Source of the DNA: Brevibacillus parabrevis
GTDB lineage: Bacteria > Bacillota > Bacilli > Brevibacillales > Brevibacillaceae
Assembly: GCF_003710905.1 (NCBI RefSeq)
Contig: NZ_RHHV01000001.1
Coordinates: 1-64,000 of the forward strand
Length of the DNA: 64,000 nt
Direction: 5' to 3'
Positions 7,424-16,296 of the stretch are shown piece by piece. Below the pieces are notes generated by a model that made no database searches, was not told the DNA's origin, and worked only from the letters and a program-made list of their open reading frames with translations. Both the position numbers and the translations under genes were made by a program. Every line of letters starts with the position of its first letter. The first letter of the stretch is position 1.

Positions 7424-9256
7424 ATGTGCGGAATCGTTGGATATATTGGAGATAAACAAGCGCAAGAGATCGTTATCGGAGGTCTGCGCAAGCTGGAGTA
7501 TCGCGGTTATGACTCTGCTGGTATCGCGGTAGTGAATGACAACGGCCTGGAATTGGAAAAGGCGCAGGGACGCCTTGCAGTGCTGGAAGATCGTTTGGAG
7601 TCGAAGCCGCTTTCCGGCTGCATGGGAATCGGGCATACACGTTGGGCGACGCACGGAAAACCGTCTGACGAAAACTCCCATCCGCATACTGACGCAAAAA
7701 CGTCTTTTGCTGTCGTTCACAACGGGATCATCGAGAACTTCCTGCCGTTGAAGGAAGAGCTGCTTGCAAAAGGCTACACGTTCACTTCCGAGACAGATAC
7801 CGAGGTCATCGCTCACTTGCTGGCTGACATGTACGACGGAGATATCGTGTCTACAGCGCGTCGAGCTGTGCAGCGTATGCGTGGTGCCTATGCGTTGGGA
7901 ATCATGACCGAGCATGAGCCAGATAAGCTGGTAGCGATTCGTTTGGCTAGCCCGCTTGTGGTCGGCGTAGGTCAAGGCGAGAGCTTCATCGGCTCGGATA
8001 TCCCGGCTATTTTGGAGCATACACGTGACGTATACATTTTGAACGAAGGCGAAATGGCTGTTTTGACTCGCGACGGCGTGGAACTGATGGACGCAGAGAA
8101 CGGAGAAAAAATCGAGCGAGATCTGTTCCATGTCGAGTGGGATTTGGTGCAAGCGGAAAAAGGCGGCTATGATTCTTTCATGCTGAAAGAAATTCATGAG
8201 CAGCCTCAAGCAGTCCGCGACACGATGGGCGCACGCATTGACCACGAGAACAAACGCGTCATTTTGCCTGAGCTGAAAATGAGCGATGCCGAGCTGGCAA
8301 TGTACGACCGAATCTACATTGTCGCTTGCGGTACTTCCATGCACGCAGGTCTGGTCGGCAAAGACGTCATCGAAAAATGGACTCGTGTACCGGTAGAGGT
8401 AGCTGTAGCTTCCGAGTTCCGTTACCGCGACCCGATTTACACGGACAAAACGTTGATGATCGTCATCAGCCAATCCGGTGAGACAGCAGACACGCTGGCT
8501 GCGCTCCGCGAAGCGAAGAAGAGCAACGTGAAGGTCATGGCCATCACGAACGTAGTAGGCAGCTCTGTCGCGCGCGAGGCGGACGAAGTGATCTTCACCT
8601 GGGCTGGTCCTGAAGTAGCCGTAGCTTCTACCAAAGCGTACACTTCCCAAGTGGTAGCCCTGTACCTGTTCAGCCTGTATCTGGCGCAGGTAAAAGGCAC
8701 GCTGGAAGCGGCCGAGGTAGCAAGCGTAGTGGAGCACTTGGAAACCATTCCTGGCAAAATCGCATCGATGCTCGAAGACGCTGAGCAAGTGCGCCATTTT
8801 GCAGAGAGCACAAAAGGGGTAAACAGCCTGTTCTTCATCGGCCGCAGCCTGGACTACGCGGTATCGCTGGAAGGCTCCCTGAAGCTCAAGGAAATCTCCT
8901 ACATCCACTCCGAGGCGTACCCGGCTGGCGAACTGAAGCACGGTACTCTTGCGCTGATTGAAGATAACGTACCAGTCGTCGCATTGGCTACACAACCAGA
9001 CATCTACGAAAAAATGGTGAGCAACATCGTGGAAGTCAAGGCGCGCGGCGCCCATGTCCTGGGCTTCGCAACCGAAGGCGACCAAGACCTGGCAAAGAGT
9101 GTGGACGAAGTCATCTACCTGCCAGCCACGCTGCCAATGCTCGCACCGATTCTGACCGTCATTCCATTGCAATTGCTCGCTTACTACGCTTCGATCTCTC
9201 GCGGCCTGGACGTGGATAAACCACGGAATTTGGCGAAGAGTGTTACGGTGGAGTAG
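7424..9256 (+). CDS. glmS: Glutamine-fructose-6-phosphate aminotransferase
   Basis: Makes glucosamine-6-phosphate from fructose-6-phosphate and glutamine, the first step to UDP-GlcNAc. The 610-residue product is close to the family norm of 600. The chosen ATG exposes the nucleophilic C2 (MCGIVGYIG) after methionine removal; a start 12 codons upstream would bury it. The N-terminal glutaminase domain is followed by two SIS sugar-isomerase domains (VACGTSMHAGL, VISQSGETADT, and the C-terminal DKPRNLAKSVTVE). SD-like AAGGGG lies about 11 nt upstream. Control by the upstream ribozyme is expected. Confidence 0.98.
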   Translation: MCGIVGYIGDKQAQEIVIGGLRKLEYRGYDSAGIAVVNDNGLELEKAQGRLAVLEDRLESKPLSGCMGIGHTRWATHGKPSDENSHPHTDAKTSFAVVHNGIIENFLPLKEELLAKGYTFTSETDTEVIAHLLADMYDGDIVSTARRAVQRMRGAYALGIMTEHEPDKLVAIRLASPLVVGVGQGESFIGSDIPAILEHTRDVYILNEGEMAVLTRDGVELMDAENGEKIERDLFHVEWDLVQAEKGGYDSFMLKEIHEQPQAVRDTMGARIDHENKRVILPELKMSDAELAMYDRIYIVACGTSMHAGLVGKDVIEKWTRVPVEVAVASEFRYRDPIYTDKTLMIVISQSGETADTLAALREAKKSNVKVMAITNVVGSSVAREADEVIFTWAGPEVAVASTKAYTSQVVALYLFSLYLAQVKGTLEAAEVASVVEHLETIPGKIASMLEDAEQVRHFAESTKGVNSLFFIGRSLDYAVSLEGSLKLKEISYIHSEAYPAGELKHGTLALIEDNVPVVALATQPDIYEKMVSNIVEVKARGAHVLGFATEGDQDLAKSVDEVIYLPATLPMLAPILTVIPLQLLAYYASISRGLDVDKPRNLAKSVTVE

Positions 9257-9317
9257 GGGAGATAGGGCTAATATAGCAAGTGTTTGGTTATAAAAAAGTA
9301 TGAAACTCCAAGAAAAG

Positions 9318-9352
9318 TCCCGATGATGCTTTGTTAGGTCATCGGGATTTTT
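9318..9352 (+). terminator. Terminator after glmS
   Basis: TCCCGATGA and TCATCGGGA arms around a 12-nt loop, followed by TTTTT. Confidence 0.9.
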
Positions 9353-9650
9353 ATTTATAAAAAGGGCTGTTGTGCTTGTGCAGTGACAATCCAGTTTTAG
9401 ACAGATGAATAAAGGAATAGACTGGATGATAAAGTTGTAACACTAAGCTCGCAATGCAAGCTTGCAGACTTTGGGACTGGCAGAATTTTTGGCAAAGGTG
9501 CGGAGCAGGTTGGATATATCTTTTGTACTTCCTGAATAACTGGACGTTCTGCGAAATTGCAAGGAAGCATATTCGCAGGGGGAGTTGGTAAGAAACGATT
9601 AAAGGAAAACTTTATCTGAAAAATATAAATAGCACAAAAGGCGGTAATGT

Positions 9651-10124
9651 ATGAACACGCTAACCAAAGAAACGGTAGATGAATTGTTGGCAGCAATGGA
9701 CGCTTATAAAGAAATTGCGCAAGAACTCATGGATAAATTAATATTGGAAACAAACCAGCCTGAAAAATCAGAGATAATAAAAGGAAGTTACTACTTAATT
9801 TCAAATGCGGAATTACTAAACGGTGAAGAACATTTAAGCGGTAATTGGTACTTTGATGTTCATGGAGAGCATTGCATGTTTGAAAACTTAGATACCGGAC
9901 AAAAATTGGAAGTTTCCCTCGGGAATAAAGACGATATTGGAAATATTGATCCTTACTTTTTTTATGACTTCTTGAAAACAACTGAGGATTTTAAACACTT
10001 AATTCAATATTTTGCAAACCCGTTTGGTGATATGTTGAATTTTTTTGAGGCATTAGAAAAGCGAAAAATACTTGTACATATTCACGGTGTTGAATACAGA
10101 AAGATTCTTCAGAATGAAAAATAA
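9651..10124 (+). CDS. Orphan AT-rich hypothetical protein, 157 aa
   Basis: I do not recognise this protein securely. It is a soluble 157-residue protein without signal peptide or membrane helix: an N-terminal amphipathic helix (TVDELLAAMDAYKEIAQELMDKL), a beta-rich middle (SGNWYFDVHGEHCMFENLDTG) and NPFGDMLNFFEALEKRKILVHIHG near the end. Size, acidity and isolation resemble immunity proteins of polymorphic toxins, but no toxin gene is nearby. Base composition is far more AT-rich than the glmS side, suggesting acquisition. The start at 9651 follows AAAGGCGG. About 390 bp between glmS and this gene hold only the glmS terminator. Confidence 0.6.
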   Translation: MNTLTKETVDELLAAMDAYKEIAQELMDKLILETNQPEKSEIIKGSYYLISNAELLNGEEHLSGNWYFDVHGEHCMFENLDTGQKLEVSLGNKDDIGNIDPYFFYDFLKTTEDFKHLIQYFANPFGDMLNFFEALEKRKILVHIHGVEYRKILQNEK

Positions 10125-10132
10125 TTTTGTTC

Positions 10133-10285
10133 GTTGATGAGCGCTTCTACGGAGAGGCAAAAGAAATTCGGCGGGGGACGAAAAGGTTTTCACCGAACAC
10201 GAAGGTATATTGTTTCCCGACGCAATGGGGGATGGGTGCAACCGGAGAAGCCATGAGAATGCTGCAGCAGTCACTAATTTATTAA
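10133..10285 (+). pseudogene. Possible C-terminal gene remnant
   Basis: About 50 codons with no start reading VDERFYGEAKEIRRGTKR and ending MRMLQQSLIY before a stop. The composition looks protein-like, yet there is no start codon or SD, and the fragment begins only a few bases after the preceding gene's stop. It may be the tail of a decayed gene. No family is assigned. Confidence 0.3.
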
Positions 10286-10393
10286 CCATGATGTAAGATT
10301 GTTCTCTATTTGGACTATGTAGAGGGGCTAGTCATCCGGTGAGTTGAATACCAGGAAGAAATCCGGCGAAGACTGATTATTCATCACATGAAA

Positions 10394-10432
10394 AAGAAGG
10401 ATAAAAATCACAACGATTTTCATCCTTCTTTT
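10394..10432 (-). terminator. Bidirectional terminator after glpT
   Basis: AAGAAGGATAAAAATC-ACAAC-GATTTTCATCCTTCTT with T-runs on both strands, immediately downstream of the glpT stop on the minus strand. Confidence 0.85.
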
Positions 10433-10439
10433 TGCTATT

Positions 10440-11804
10440 TTAATGATTTTTAACGACTTCCTGCCCCCGCACATTCCACGTCAGCGCAAAAACAAGCGCA
10501 GCCACTACGCACGAAGCTGTCAGCAACATAAACCCTGCATCCCAGCCGGAGGCGTCAACGATAACCCCCATCAATGCATTTGCGGAGACCGTACCGCCAA
10601 GGTAACCAAACAGACCTGTCAGCCCTGCCGCGGTTCCGGCGGCCTTTTTCGGAACAAAATCAAGGGCTTGCAAACCAATCAGCATGACTGGACCGTAAAT
10701 CAGGAACCCGATCGCGATCAGGCAAATCATATCGACTAAGGAATTTCCAGCTGGGTTGAACCAGTAGACCAGAACAGCGATCAATACGCCGAGCATAAAG
10801 ACAAACCCCGCGGGTCCACGGCGGCCCTTGAACAATTTATCGGACAGCCAGCCGCACAGGAGCGTTCCCGGAATGCCTGCCCATTCGTATAGGAAGTAAG
10901 CAACGCTCGACTTGTTCATATCAAAGCCTTTTTCCTCGCTCAAATAGGTTGGCGCCCAGTCCAGAACGCCGTAACGGACGAAATAGACGAAGATGTTGGC
11001 AACTGCGATGGCCCAAACCCATTTGTTGTTCAACACATATTTGAAAAGGATTTCTTTTGTGGAAAATTCTGTTTCAAACGTTTTCTTCGTCTTGGTTGGA
11101 TAGTCATTGCGATATTCTTCGATAGGCGGCAGGCCGACTGACTGCGGAGTATCGCGAATTAAGAAATACGTAATGAATGCAAAGACAATGGCAACCAGAG
11201 CAGGCAGGATAAATACGCCTTCATACCCGGAACCGATAGTACCCGAAAGTCCGGTGAACATCGCTGCACCTGCAACAGCAAGAGGGGCCATCAAGCCTCC
11301 GCCAACGTTATGGGCAACATTCCAAATCGCTGTTTTGCCTCCTCTTTCCCTTACACTAAACCAGTGTACGAGGACACGTCCAGATGGAGGCCAGCCCATT
11401 CCCTGGAACCAACCGTTCAGGAATAGCATTACAAACATAATCGTGACGGATGAGGTGAAGTAAGGGACAACGCCCATCAGCAAACTGATAAGTGCAGAAA
11501 GAATCAAACCGGCGGGTAAGAACATTCGCGGGTTGCTTCGGTCTGAAAAAATGGCCATTACAAACTTGCTGATCCCGTAGGAAATCGAAATGGCAGATAA
11601 GGCAAAACCAAGCTCTGATTTTGTAAATCCTTCTTCAATCAAATAAGGCATGGCGAGCGAGAAGTTTTTGCGGATGAGATAGTACGCCGCATAACCAATG
11701 AAGATTCCTAAAAACACCTGAAGCCTGAGCTTTTTATACTCAGAATCAATTTGTTCGTCAGGCAATCTGTCAATAGGCGGTGCAGGCCTAAACAGTTTGA
11801 GCAT
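10440..11804 (-). CDS. glpT: Glycerol-3-phosphate:phosphate antiporter
   Basis: Cytoplasmic-membrane transporter of the organophosphate:phosphate antiporter family that takes up sn-glycerol-3-phosphate. The 454-residue product has 12 predicted helices, the family signature stretch [15 protein letters not shown] near residue 41, and [20 protein letters not shown]. The length matches B. subtilis GlpT (444). SD GGGGAGG precedes the ATG. It stands alone with a catabolite-type operator at the promoter and an attenuator in the leader. Hexose-phosphate transporters are close relatives, so the substrate is probable rather than certain. Confidence 0.9.
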   Translation of the reverse strand: MLKLFRPAPPIDRLPDEQIDSEYKKLRLQVFLGIFIGYAAYYLIRKNFSLAMPYLIEEGFTKSELGFALSAISISYGISKFVMAIFSDRSNPRMFLPAGLILSALISLLMGVVPYFTSSVTIMFVMLFLNGWFQGMGWPPSGRVLVHWFSVRERGGKTAIWNVAHNVGGGLMAPLAVAGAAMFTGLSGTIGSGYEGVFILPALVAIVFAFITYFLIRDTPQSVGLPPIEEYRNDYPTKTKKTFETEFSTKEILFKYVLNNKWVWAIAVANIFVYFVRYGVLDWAPTYLSEEKGFDMNKSSVAYFLYEWAGIPGTLLCGWLSDKLFKGRRGPAGFVFMLGVLIAVLVYWFNPAGNSLVDMICLIAIGFLIYGPVMLIGLQALDFVPKKAAGTAAGLTGLFGYLGGTVSANALMGVIVDASGWDAGFMLLTASCVVAALVFALTWNVRGQEVVKNH

Positions 11805-11851
11805 CGTATTCCTCCCCTAAAGTAATTTCTAACAAAGATGACGATACACGC

Positions 11852-11905
11852 AAAAAAACCCATACTTTAATGGCGCTTTCAAAAATGAAAGTGCCAGAAA
11901 GTATG
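11852..11905 (-). terminator. Leader terminator (attenuator) of glpT
   Basis: On the minus strand a long hairpin (CATACTTT, TGGC, CTTTCA and their complements; loop near 11881-11885) is followed by TTTTTTT, about 50 nt before the glpT start and about 35 nt after the predicted transcription start. In B. subtilis glp leaders such terminators are overcome by GlpP with glycerol-3-phosphate. The same control is inferred here. Confidence 0.8.
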
Positions 11906-11946
11906 AGTCTCCGAGTCTCCATCAAAGTTAACTTGTCATTAAATAT

Positions 11947-11975
11947 ATTCTATTATTCAGTGAAAACGTTGTCAA
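11947..11975 (-). promoter_or_regulatory. glpT promoter with CcpA (cre) site
   Basis: Reading the minus strand: TTGACA (11970-11975), 17-bp spacer, TAGAAT (11947-11952). The sequence TGAAAACGTTGTCA at 11961-11974 fits the cre consensus TGWAANCGNTNWCA at every position and overlaps the -35 box, predicting carbon catabolite repression. Confidence 0.85.
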
Positions 11976-12124
11976 TGAAGTTATTTTGGCGGGATTAGCT
12001 GTGCCGATTCCTAACCCGAAGAAGAGAGCGGGTAATCCTTCGCGGCGAAATCCCGTCTCCCTTGAATCTGCCATCAGGCTGCGTTTTTCAAACCAGATGT
12101 CCGTTTGTGAAGGCAGCTTGCAAA

Positions 12125-12227
12125 GAGCTGACTCCCGTTAAACAAGAAGCAGCTCCCAACCATTGTGTAGCCTGCCATTTATACGAAAGCGGAGAGCGTT
12201 AGCCTCGTTAGCCTACACAGCTAACGC
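12125..12227. other. Structured intergenic element with potential pseudoknot
   Basis: Three perfect stems can be drawn. GAGCTG (12125-12130) pairs with CAGCTC (12150-12155). TGTGTAG (12164-12170) pairs with CTACACA (12213-12219). GCGTTAGC (12196-12203) pairs with GCTAACGC (12220-12227). The last two interleave in H-type pseudoknot order with adjacent 3' arms. The surrounding 11976-12299 has no gene and matches no riboswitch I know. Confidence 0.45.
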
Positions 12228-12299
12228 TTTTCCGACTTTCTACGCGAAAATAAACCGAGCTGGCAGCAGAAGGGGGTGGCTCTCTCGATAACAAAAAAG

Positions 12300-12347
12300 T
12301 TGCCACTCCCCCTCAAAATTGATATTTTATATATGCATGCGCACGCA
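12300..12347 (+). promoter_or_regulatory. Promoter of the SNF2 helicase gene with TGCGCACGCA motif
   Basis: TTGCCA (12300-12305), 17-bp spacer, TATTTT (12323-12328). The 10-mer TGCGCACGCA follows at 12338-12347 and recurs just downstream of the epoxide-hydrolase -10. The -35 is part of a GC-rich hairpin arm (12271-12280 with 12302-12313). Confidence 0.5.
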
Positions 12348-12384
12348 AATAAAATCAAACACGGATTCTATAAGGAGCCACCCC

Positions 12385-14904
12385 ATGAACTACTTTCTCA
12401 ATCAGCAAAAAATCAAACAAATATGCGGCGATATCTCGTTTAAAAAAGGGAAGAGGTACTTTGCAGAAAAGCGGGTAAAGCTCATCCATTACCATCCCGG
12501 CCAGTCGATTTTCCGGGCGACTGTAAATAGCGGAGCGCTGTTCGACGTCACGATTAAAAAGGACAATAACGGATACATCTACGCGGAGTGCACCTGCCCG
12601 AGACTCTCTTCTTACCACAAAAGCTGCCAGCACGTTGCGGCTGTTCTCCTCTGCTTGCACGATATACAGGTCAATGGCTTACCTACCCAGCAAGTTTCTC
12701 CGCGCCAGACTCCTTCGCCATTATCAGCTGCAAAAAGGATCGAGCACCCGGAACCTACGCCGGCACGCAGCTTGGCAGGGGATTTAGGCATCGACGACCT
12801 GGCAAAAGGAAAAGCAACGGCTCGTTTCAAAGGCAAGCTGTTTCTGGACAGAATCAAAAACAGGCTGCTGGCGGGTTTGGAGTTTCACTATGATGCGATC
12901 GTCATGAATCCATTGGAAGCCATGCATGACGACATCTCAACCGAAGCACGCCTCAGCCAACTGGGAGAGAAGGAGCAGGAAATTCTTCGGCTAATGAAAG
13001 AGAGCCTCGGTACGCGAACGGAGAGCGGCTATTATTGGAGCAACGATGAAGAGGAGTACCATTTTTTGGTCCACATGGTTCCGCAGCTGCAATCGCATGT
13101 AGAAATCCATGCCACAACAGCGGTGCGGGACCGCATATGTAAAGCAGATACGCGGCCAACGGTCAGGGTGGAGGTTGACGAGCGCACCGATTGGCTCATC
13201 TTTCAGTTTGATATGCGGGGAGTTCCGGAAGTAGAGATTCGCGAAGTATTGCTGAGCTTGAGTGAAAAAAGGAAGTTTTACCGACTGCGGGATGGCCGCT
13301 TGCTGTCTTTGGAGGCAAAGCAGTTTGCAGATGTGGGCATGTTGCTTGAACAGCTGAACAGGGGCAGAGCGCAGGTCGTGGAGGGCAAAATTCGTGTCCC
13401 GTTTGTTTTTGGTCTACAGCAAATGGCACAGACACCAGAGAGTATCCTGACGAAAGGAAGCTCTTTTCAACAGTGGGTGGAGGAACTGAAAAATCCGAGG
13501 AAGTCCGACTTTCCCCTTCCTCCGCAGCTTGCGCCCATTTTGAAAAGCTATCAACAAGAGGGGTTCCAATGGTTGAAGCGTTTAGCCCAAAATAACTGCG
13601 GCGGGATTCTTGCGGATGATATGGGGCTGGGGAAAACGCTGCAAAGCTTGGCCTTCATCGCCGCAGAGCTATCGGAGATCAGGGCGCAGGGCAAACCAGT
13701 TCTGGTCGTAGCGCCTTCCTCGCTTATGTACAATTGGCTGCACGAGTTTGCCAGGTTCACACCGGAAGTACGTGTTACGGTTGTGGATGGTCTTCATCAA
13801 GAAAGAAAAGCGGCGCTGGAGCGGGCCAGTGAGACAGACGTTTTCATCACGTCGTATCCGTTATTGCGAATGGACAGTCATTTCTATCAAAAAAGGGTGT
13901 TTCATACGCTGTTTCTCGATGAGGCACAAGCTTTTAAAAACGCCGATTCGCTGACGGCAAAGGCGCTCCAAAAACTCCAGGCCGCCAATCGCTTTGCGCT
14001 GACAGGCACGCCGATTGAAAATAACATCGAGGATGTCTGGGCGATTTTCCACGTTGTTTTTCCGGGGTTAATGCCGGATCGCCAAGTTTTTCATGAGCTT
14101 TCGCGCGAAAAAATAGCACAGCTGATCGCGCCGTTCATGCTTCGCCGGATGAAGGCAGAAGTGCTCAGAGAGCTGCCAAGCAAAATGGAAACCATTCTGA
14201 CCTCCGACTTGCTGCCTGAACAAAAAAAGCTGTACGCCGCTTACTTGGCGAGGCTCAAGCATGTTTCCCTGAAGCATGTCGGCAAGGATACTTTTCAGGA
14301 AAATCAGATGAAAATCTTGGCTGGCTTGACGAGGTTGCGCCAGCTTTGCTGTCATCCGGGTTTGTTTTTGGAAGGGTATGCAGGAGGCTCGGCGAAGCTT
14401 GCGCAGCTCGGCAAACTGGTGGTGGAGTATCGGCAGCAAGGCAAGAGAATGCTCATCTTTTCGCAATTCACGGAGATGCTTGCGATCATTAGCAAGGAAT
14501 TGAGTCAAAAGGAATGCAGCCACTTCTACCTGGACGGTAATACAGCCGCCAAGGAGCGGGTACAGCTGTGCGATCGGTTTAACAAGGGAGAGAGGGAAGT
14601 GTTTCTCATTTCGCTAAAAGCGGGAGGGACAGGCTTGAATCTCACAGGGGCAGACACGGTTATCCTGTACGACCTCTGGTGGAATCCGGCTGTGGAACAG
14701 CAGGCAGCCGATCGCGCGTATCGCTTGGGGCAAAAGAAAGACGTTCAAGTCATCAAGCTGATCGCGCAAGGAACGATTGAAGAGAGAATACATGAGTTGC
14801 AAACCAGTAAACAAAAGCTTTTTCAAGAAGTTATTCAACCGGGGGAAAATCAATCGTGGAAGCTTACGGAGGAGGGGATTCGAGACATTTTGGAGATAAG
14901 ATAG
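12385..14904 (+). CDS. SWIM zinc finger SNF2-family helicase
   Basis: DNA-dependent ATPase of the SWI2/SNF2 group (RapA/HepA-like), thought to remodel protein-DNA complexes. The 839-residue product begins with a SWIM zinc-finger (C-x-C ... C-x-H: CTCPRLSSYHKSCQH, about residues 71-85). A central region leads into the SNF2 N-domain with Walker A DDMGLGKT (K417), the DEAQ box in LFLDEAQAFKN, and LTGTPIENN, then helicase C with LISLKAGGTGLNLTGAD and DRAYRLGQKKDVQVI. The ATG at 12385 follows TAAGGAG by 7 nt; the 22 upstream codons would overlap the predicted transcription start. Single-gene unit ending in a terminator. Confidence 0.93.
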   Translation: MNYFLNQQKIKQICGDISFKKGKRYFAEKRVKLIHYHPGQSIFRATVNSGALFDVTIKKDNNGYIYAECTCPRLSSYHKSCQHVAAVLLCLHDIQVNGLPTQQVSPRQTPSPLSAAKRIEHPEPTPARSLAGDLGIDDLAKGKATARFKGKLFLDRIKNRLLAGLEFHYDAIVMNPLEAMHDDISTEARLSQLGEKEQEILRLMKESLGTRTESGYYWSNDEEEYHFLVHMVPQLQSHVEIHATTAVRDRICKADTRPTVRVEVDERTDWLIFQFDMRGVPEVEIREVLLSLSEKRKFYRLRDGRLLSLEAKQFADVGMLLEQLNRGRAQVVEGKIRVPFVFGLQQMAQTPESILTKGSSFQQWVEELKNPRKSDFPLPPQLAPILKSYQQEGFQWLKRLAQNNCGGILADDMGLGKTLQSLAFIAAELSEIRAQGKPVLVVAPSSLMYNWLHEFARFTPEVRVTVVDGLHQERKAALERASETDVFITSYPLLRMDSHFYQKRVFHTLFLDEAQAFKNADSLTAKALQKLQAANRFALTGTPIENNIEDVWAIFHVVFPGLMPDRQVFHELSREKIAQLIAPFMLRRMKAEVLRELPSKMETILTSDLLPEQKKLYAAYLARLKHVSLKHVGKDTFQENQMKILAGLTRLRQLCCHPGLFLEGYAGGSAKLAQLGKLVVEYRQQGKRMLIFSQFTEMLAIISKELSQKECSHFYLDGNTAAKERVQLCDRFNKGEREVFLISLKAGGTGLNLTGADTVILYDLWWNPAVEQQAADRAYRLGQKKDVQVIKLIAQGTIEERIHELQTSKQKLFQEVIQPGENQSWKLTEEGIRDILEIR

Positions 14905-14944
14905 AGGGAGCTGTCCTTTTGGAAGGCGGGGTAGACACGTCAAA

Positions 14945-14980
14945 AAACCTGTAACAGCGTTTTTTTGCTGTTGCAGGTTC
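14945..14980. terminator. Bidirectional terminator
   Basis: AACCTGTAACAGC and GCTGTTGCAGGTT around a T-rich loop. On the minus strand it is followed by TTTTTTG, so it serves the convergent epoxide hydrolase gene and probably the helicase gene. Confidence 0.8.
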
Positions 14981-15026
14981 TTGAGGTTTGACGGTCTATT
15001 TTCAAGCACGAGCGTGGAGGCGGAGG

Positions 15027-16178
15027 TTATTGAAAATAAGCTGCGCGCAAATCTTCGGCGACCAGCGCTGGCTCCTCCCATTCCAGGAAGTGTCCTCCGC
15101 AATCAAGCTGGACCCAGCGCGCGATATTCGTGCTGCGGGCCGCCCATTCGCGTGGCATTAAAAACATGTCGGAGCCGGCCATCAGCATGCACGTAGGGAC
15201 TTTTACATCCAGATGGAAGCTGTTGCTGCGCGTACACTCTGCATACAACCGGATCGAGGAAGCGATCGTCTGGGTCACCCAATACACTGTCAAATTCGTC
15301 AAAAGCCGATCCCGTCCATAGCGGTTGACGAAATCATCGGGGCGGTCTGTCCAGGCATGGAATTTTTCCAAAACCCAGGAAGCCAGACCTGCCGGAGAGT
15401 CGTTCAAGGACACGGCAACCGTTTGCGGCTTCGTCGCTTGCAGCAATGCGTACGCCCACTCTGATTTCATCCAGGCGGCGGAGTTGGCGATAAATTCTGC
15501 CTCGGCTGGCGTGATATCGTCAGGAACCTCCGCGACGAGGAGATTCGTACCCGAGAAGTGCAGGCCGATGAGCTGCTCTGGATATTTGTGAGCGAGGTGC
15601 ATGAGCACACCTTGTCCCATGTCGCTGCCTCTCCCGATATAGCGCTCGTAGCCCAACACCTTCGTCATCAGAGTGGAGAAAATGTCAGCCATGTAGGCGA
15701 TATCCATGCCGGATTCACTTGGCAGACCAGAGAAGCCATAGCCAGGCAAGGAAGGGATGATGACATCAAAATCTTGATCTGCCTGTCCGCCATAAGCGGC
15801 CGGATCAGCCAGGAGCGGGGCAATCTCCGCCATTTGCACAAACGAGCTGGGCCAGCCGTGGAGCATCAGGAGCGGCTTGGCCGAAGGACTTTTTCCGCGG
15901 AGGTGGATGAAGTGGATCTCGATACCGTCAATCGTTGTCATATAGTGCGGCAGCTCATTCAAGGCTTGCTCCTGTTTGCGCCAGTCAAAGCCATCGCTCC
16001 AATAGGCGACGAGATCGCGCAAGACGACATCGTCAGTGCCGTAGCTCCATCCTGTATGTTCGATTCGGTCGGGCCAGCGTGTCTGTTTGAGCCGATCGGA
16101 CAAATCATCGAGGATTTGCTGATCGACCGAGATTTGGAAAGGACGGGGAGCGGTAAAGGATAGAGGGCGACTGTTCAT
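15027..16178 (-). CDS. Epoxide hydrolase (alpha/beta hydrolase fold)
   Basis: Predicted soluble hydrolase converting epoxides to diols. The 383-residue product has the N-terminal epoxide-hydrolase domain (RPFQISVDQQILDDLSDRLKQ), oxyanion-hole HGWPSS, the nucleophile elbow GRGSDMG with D186, and the C-terminal catalytic histidine in DCGGHFLEWEEP. This matches microsomal-type bacterial epoxide hydrolases. The ATG at 16178 follows AAGGAG by 9 nt; the longer frame lies upstream of the promoter region. A MarR regulator gene lies 118 bp upstream on the same strand and may control it. The physiological substrate is unknown. Confidence 0.9.
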   Translation of the reverse strand: MNSRPLSFTAPRPFQISVDQQILDDLSDRLKQTRWPDRIEHTGWSYGTDDVVLRDLVAYWSDGFDWRKQEQALNELPHYMTTIDGIEIHFIHLRGKSPSAKPLLMLHGWPSSFVQMAEIAPLLADPAAYGGQADQDFDVIIPSLPGYGFSGLPSESGMDIAYMADIFSTLMTKVLGYERYIGRGSDMGQGVLMHLAHKYPEQLIGLHFSGTNLLVAEVPDDITPAEAEFIANSAAWMKSEWAYALLQATKPQTVAVSLNDSPAGLASWVLEKFHAWTDRPDDFVNRYGRDRLLTNLTVYWVTQTIASSIRLYAECTRSNSFHLDVKVPTCMLMAGSDMFLMPREWAARSTNIARWVQLDCGGHFLEWEEPALVAEDLRAAYFQ

Positions 16179-16226
16179 TGGTTTATTCTCCTTGTAGAAA
16201 AGCAAGATACAAGCTGCTCTTTTATT

Positions 16227-16274
16227 TGTGTGCGCACGCACATATAATATAACAAGATGCTTTTTGTTCGTCAA
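16227..16274 (-). promoter_or_regulatory. Epoxide hydrolase promoter with operator-like palindrome
   Basis: Minus strand: TTGACG (16269-16274), 17-bp spacer, TATATT (16246-16251). Just downstream is the alternating purine-pyrimidine run TGTGTGCGCACGCACA (16228-16243) centred on GTGCGCAC, a plausible MarR site overlapping the start of transcription. Confidence 0.65.
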
Positions 16275-16296
16275 CGCTCATGAAAAAGCAGCATGT

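Noticed and set aside
7397..9172. 591-codon open frame antisense to glmS
   Set aside because: A codon-position shadow of glmS; no SD and no recognisable motif.
12100..12240. 6S RNA or a known riboswitch class
   Set aside because: No conserved aptamer core or 6S central-bubble arrangement could be fitted on either strand.
12271..12313. GGGTGGC-containing hairpin considered as a T-box or riboswitch terminator
   Set aside because: It lacks the T-box AGGGTGGNACCGCG motif and a T-run, and it overlaps the likely -35 of the SNF2 gene.
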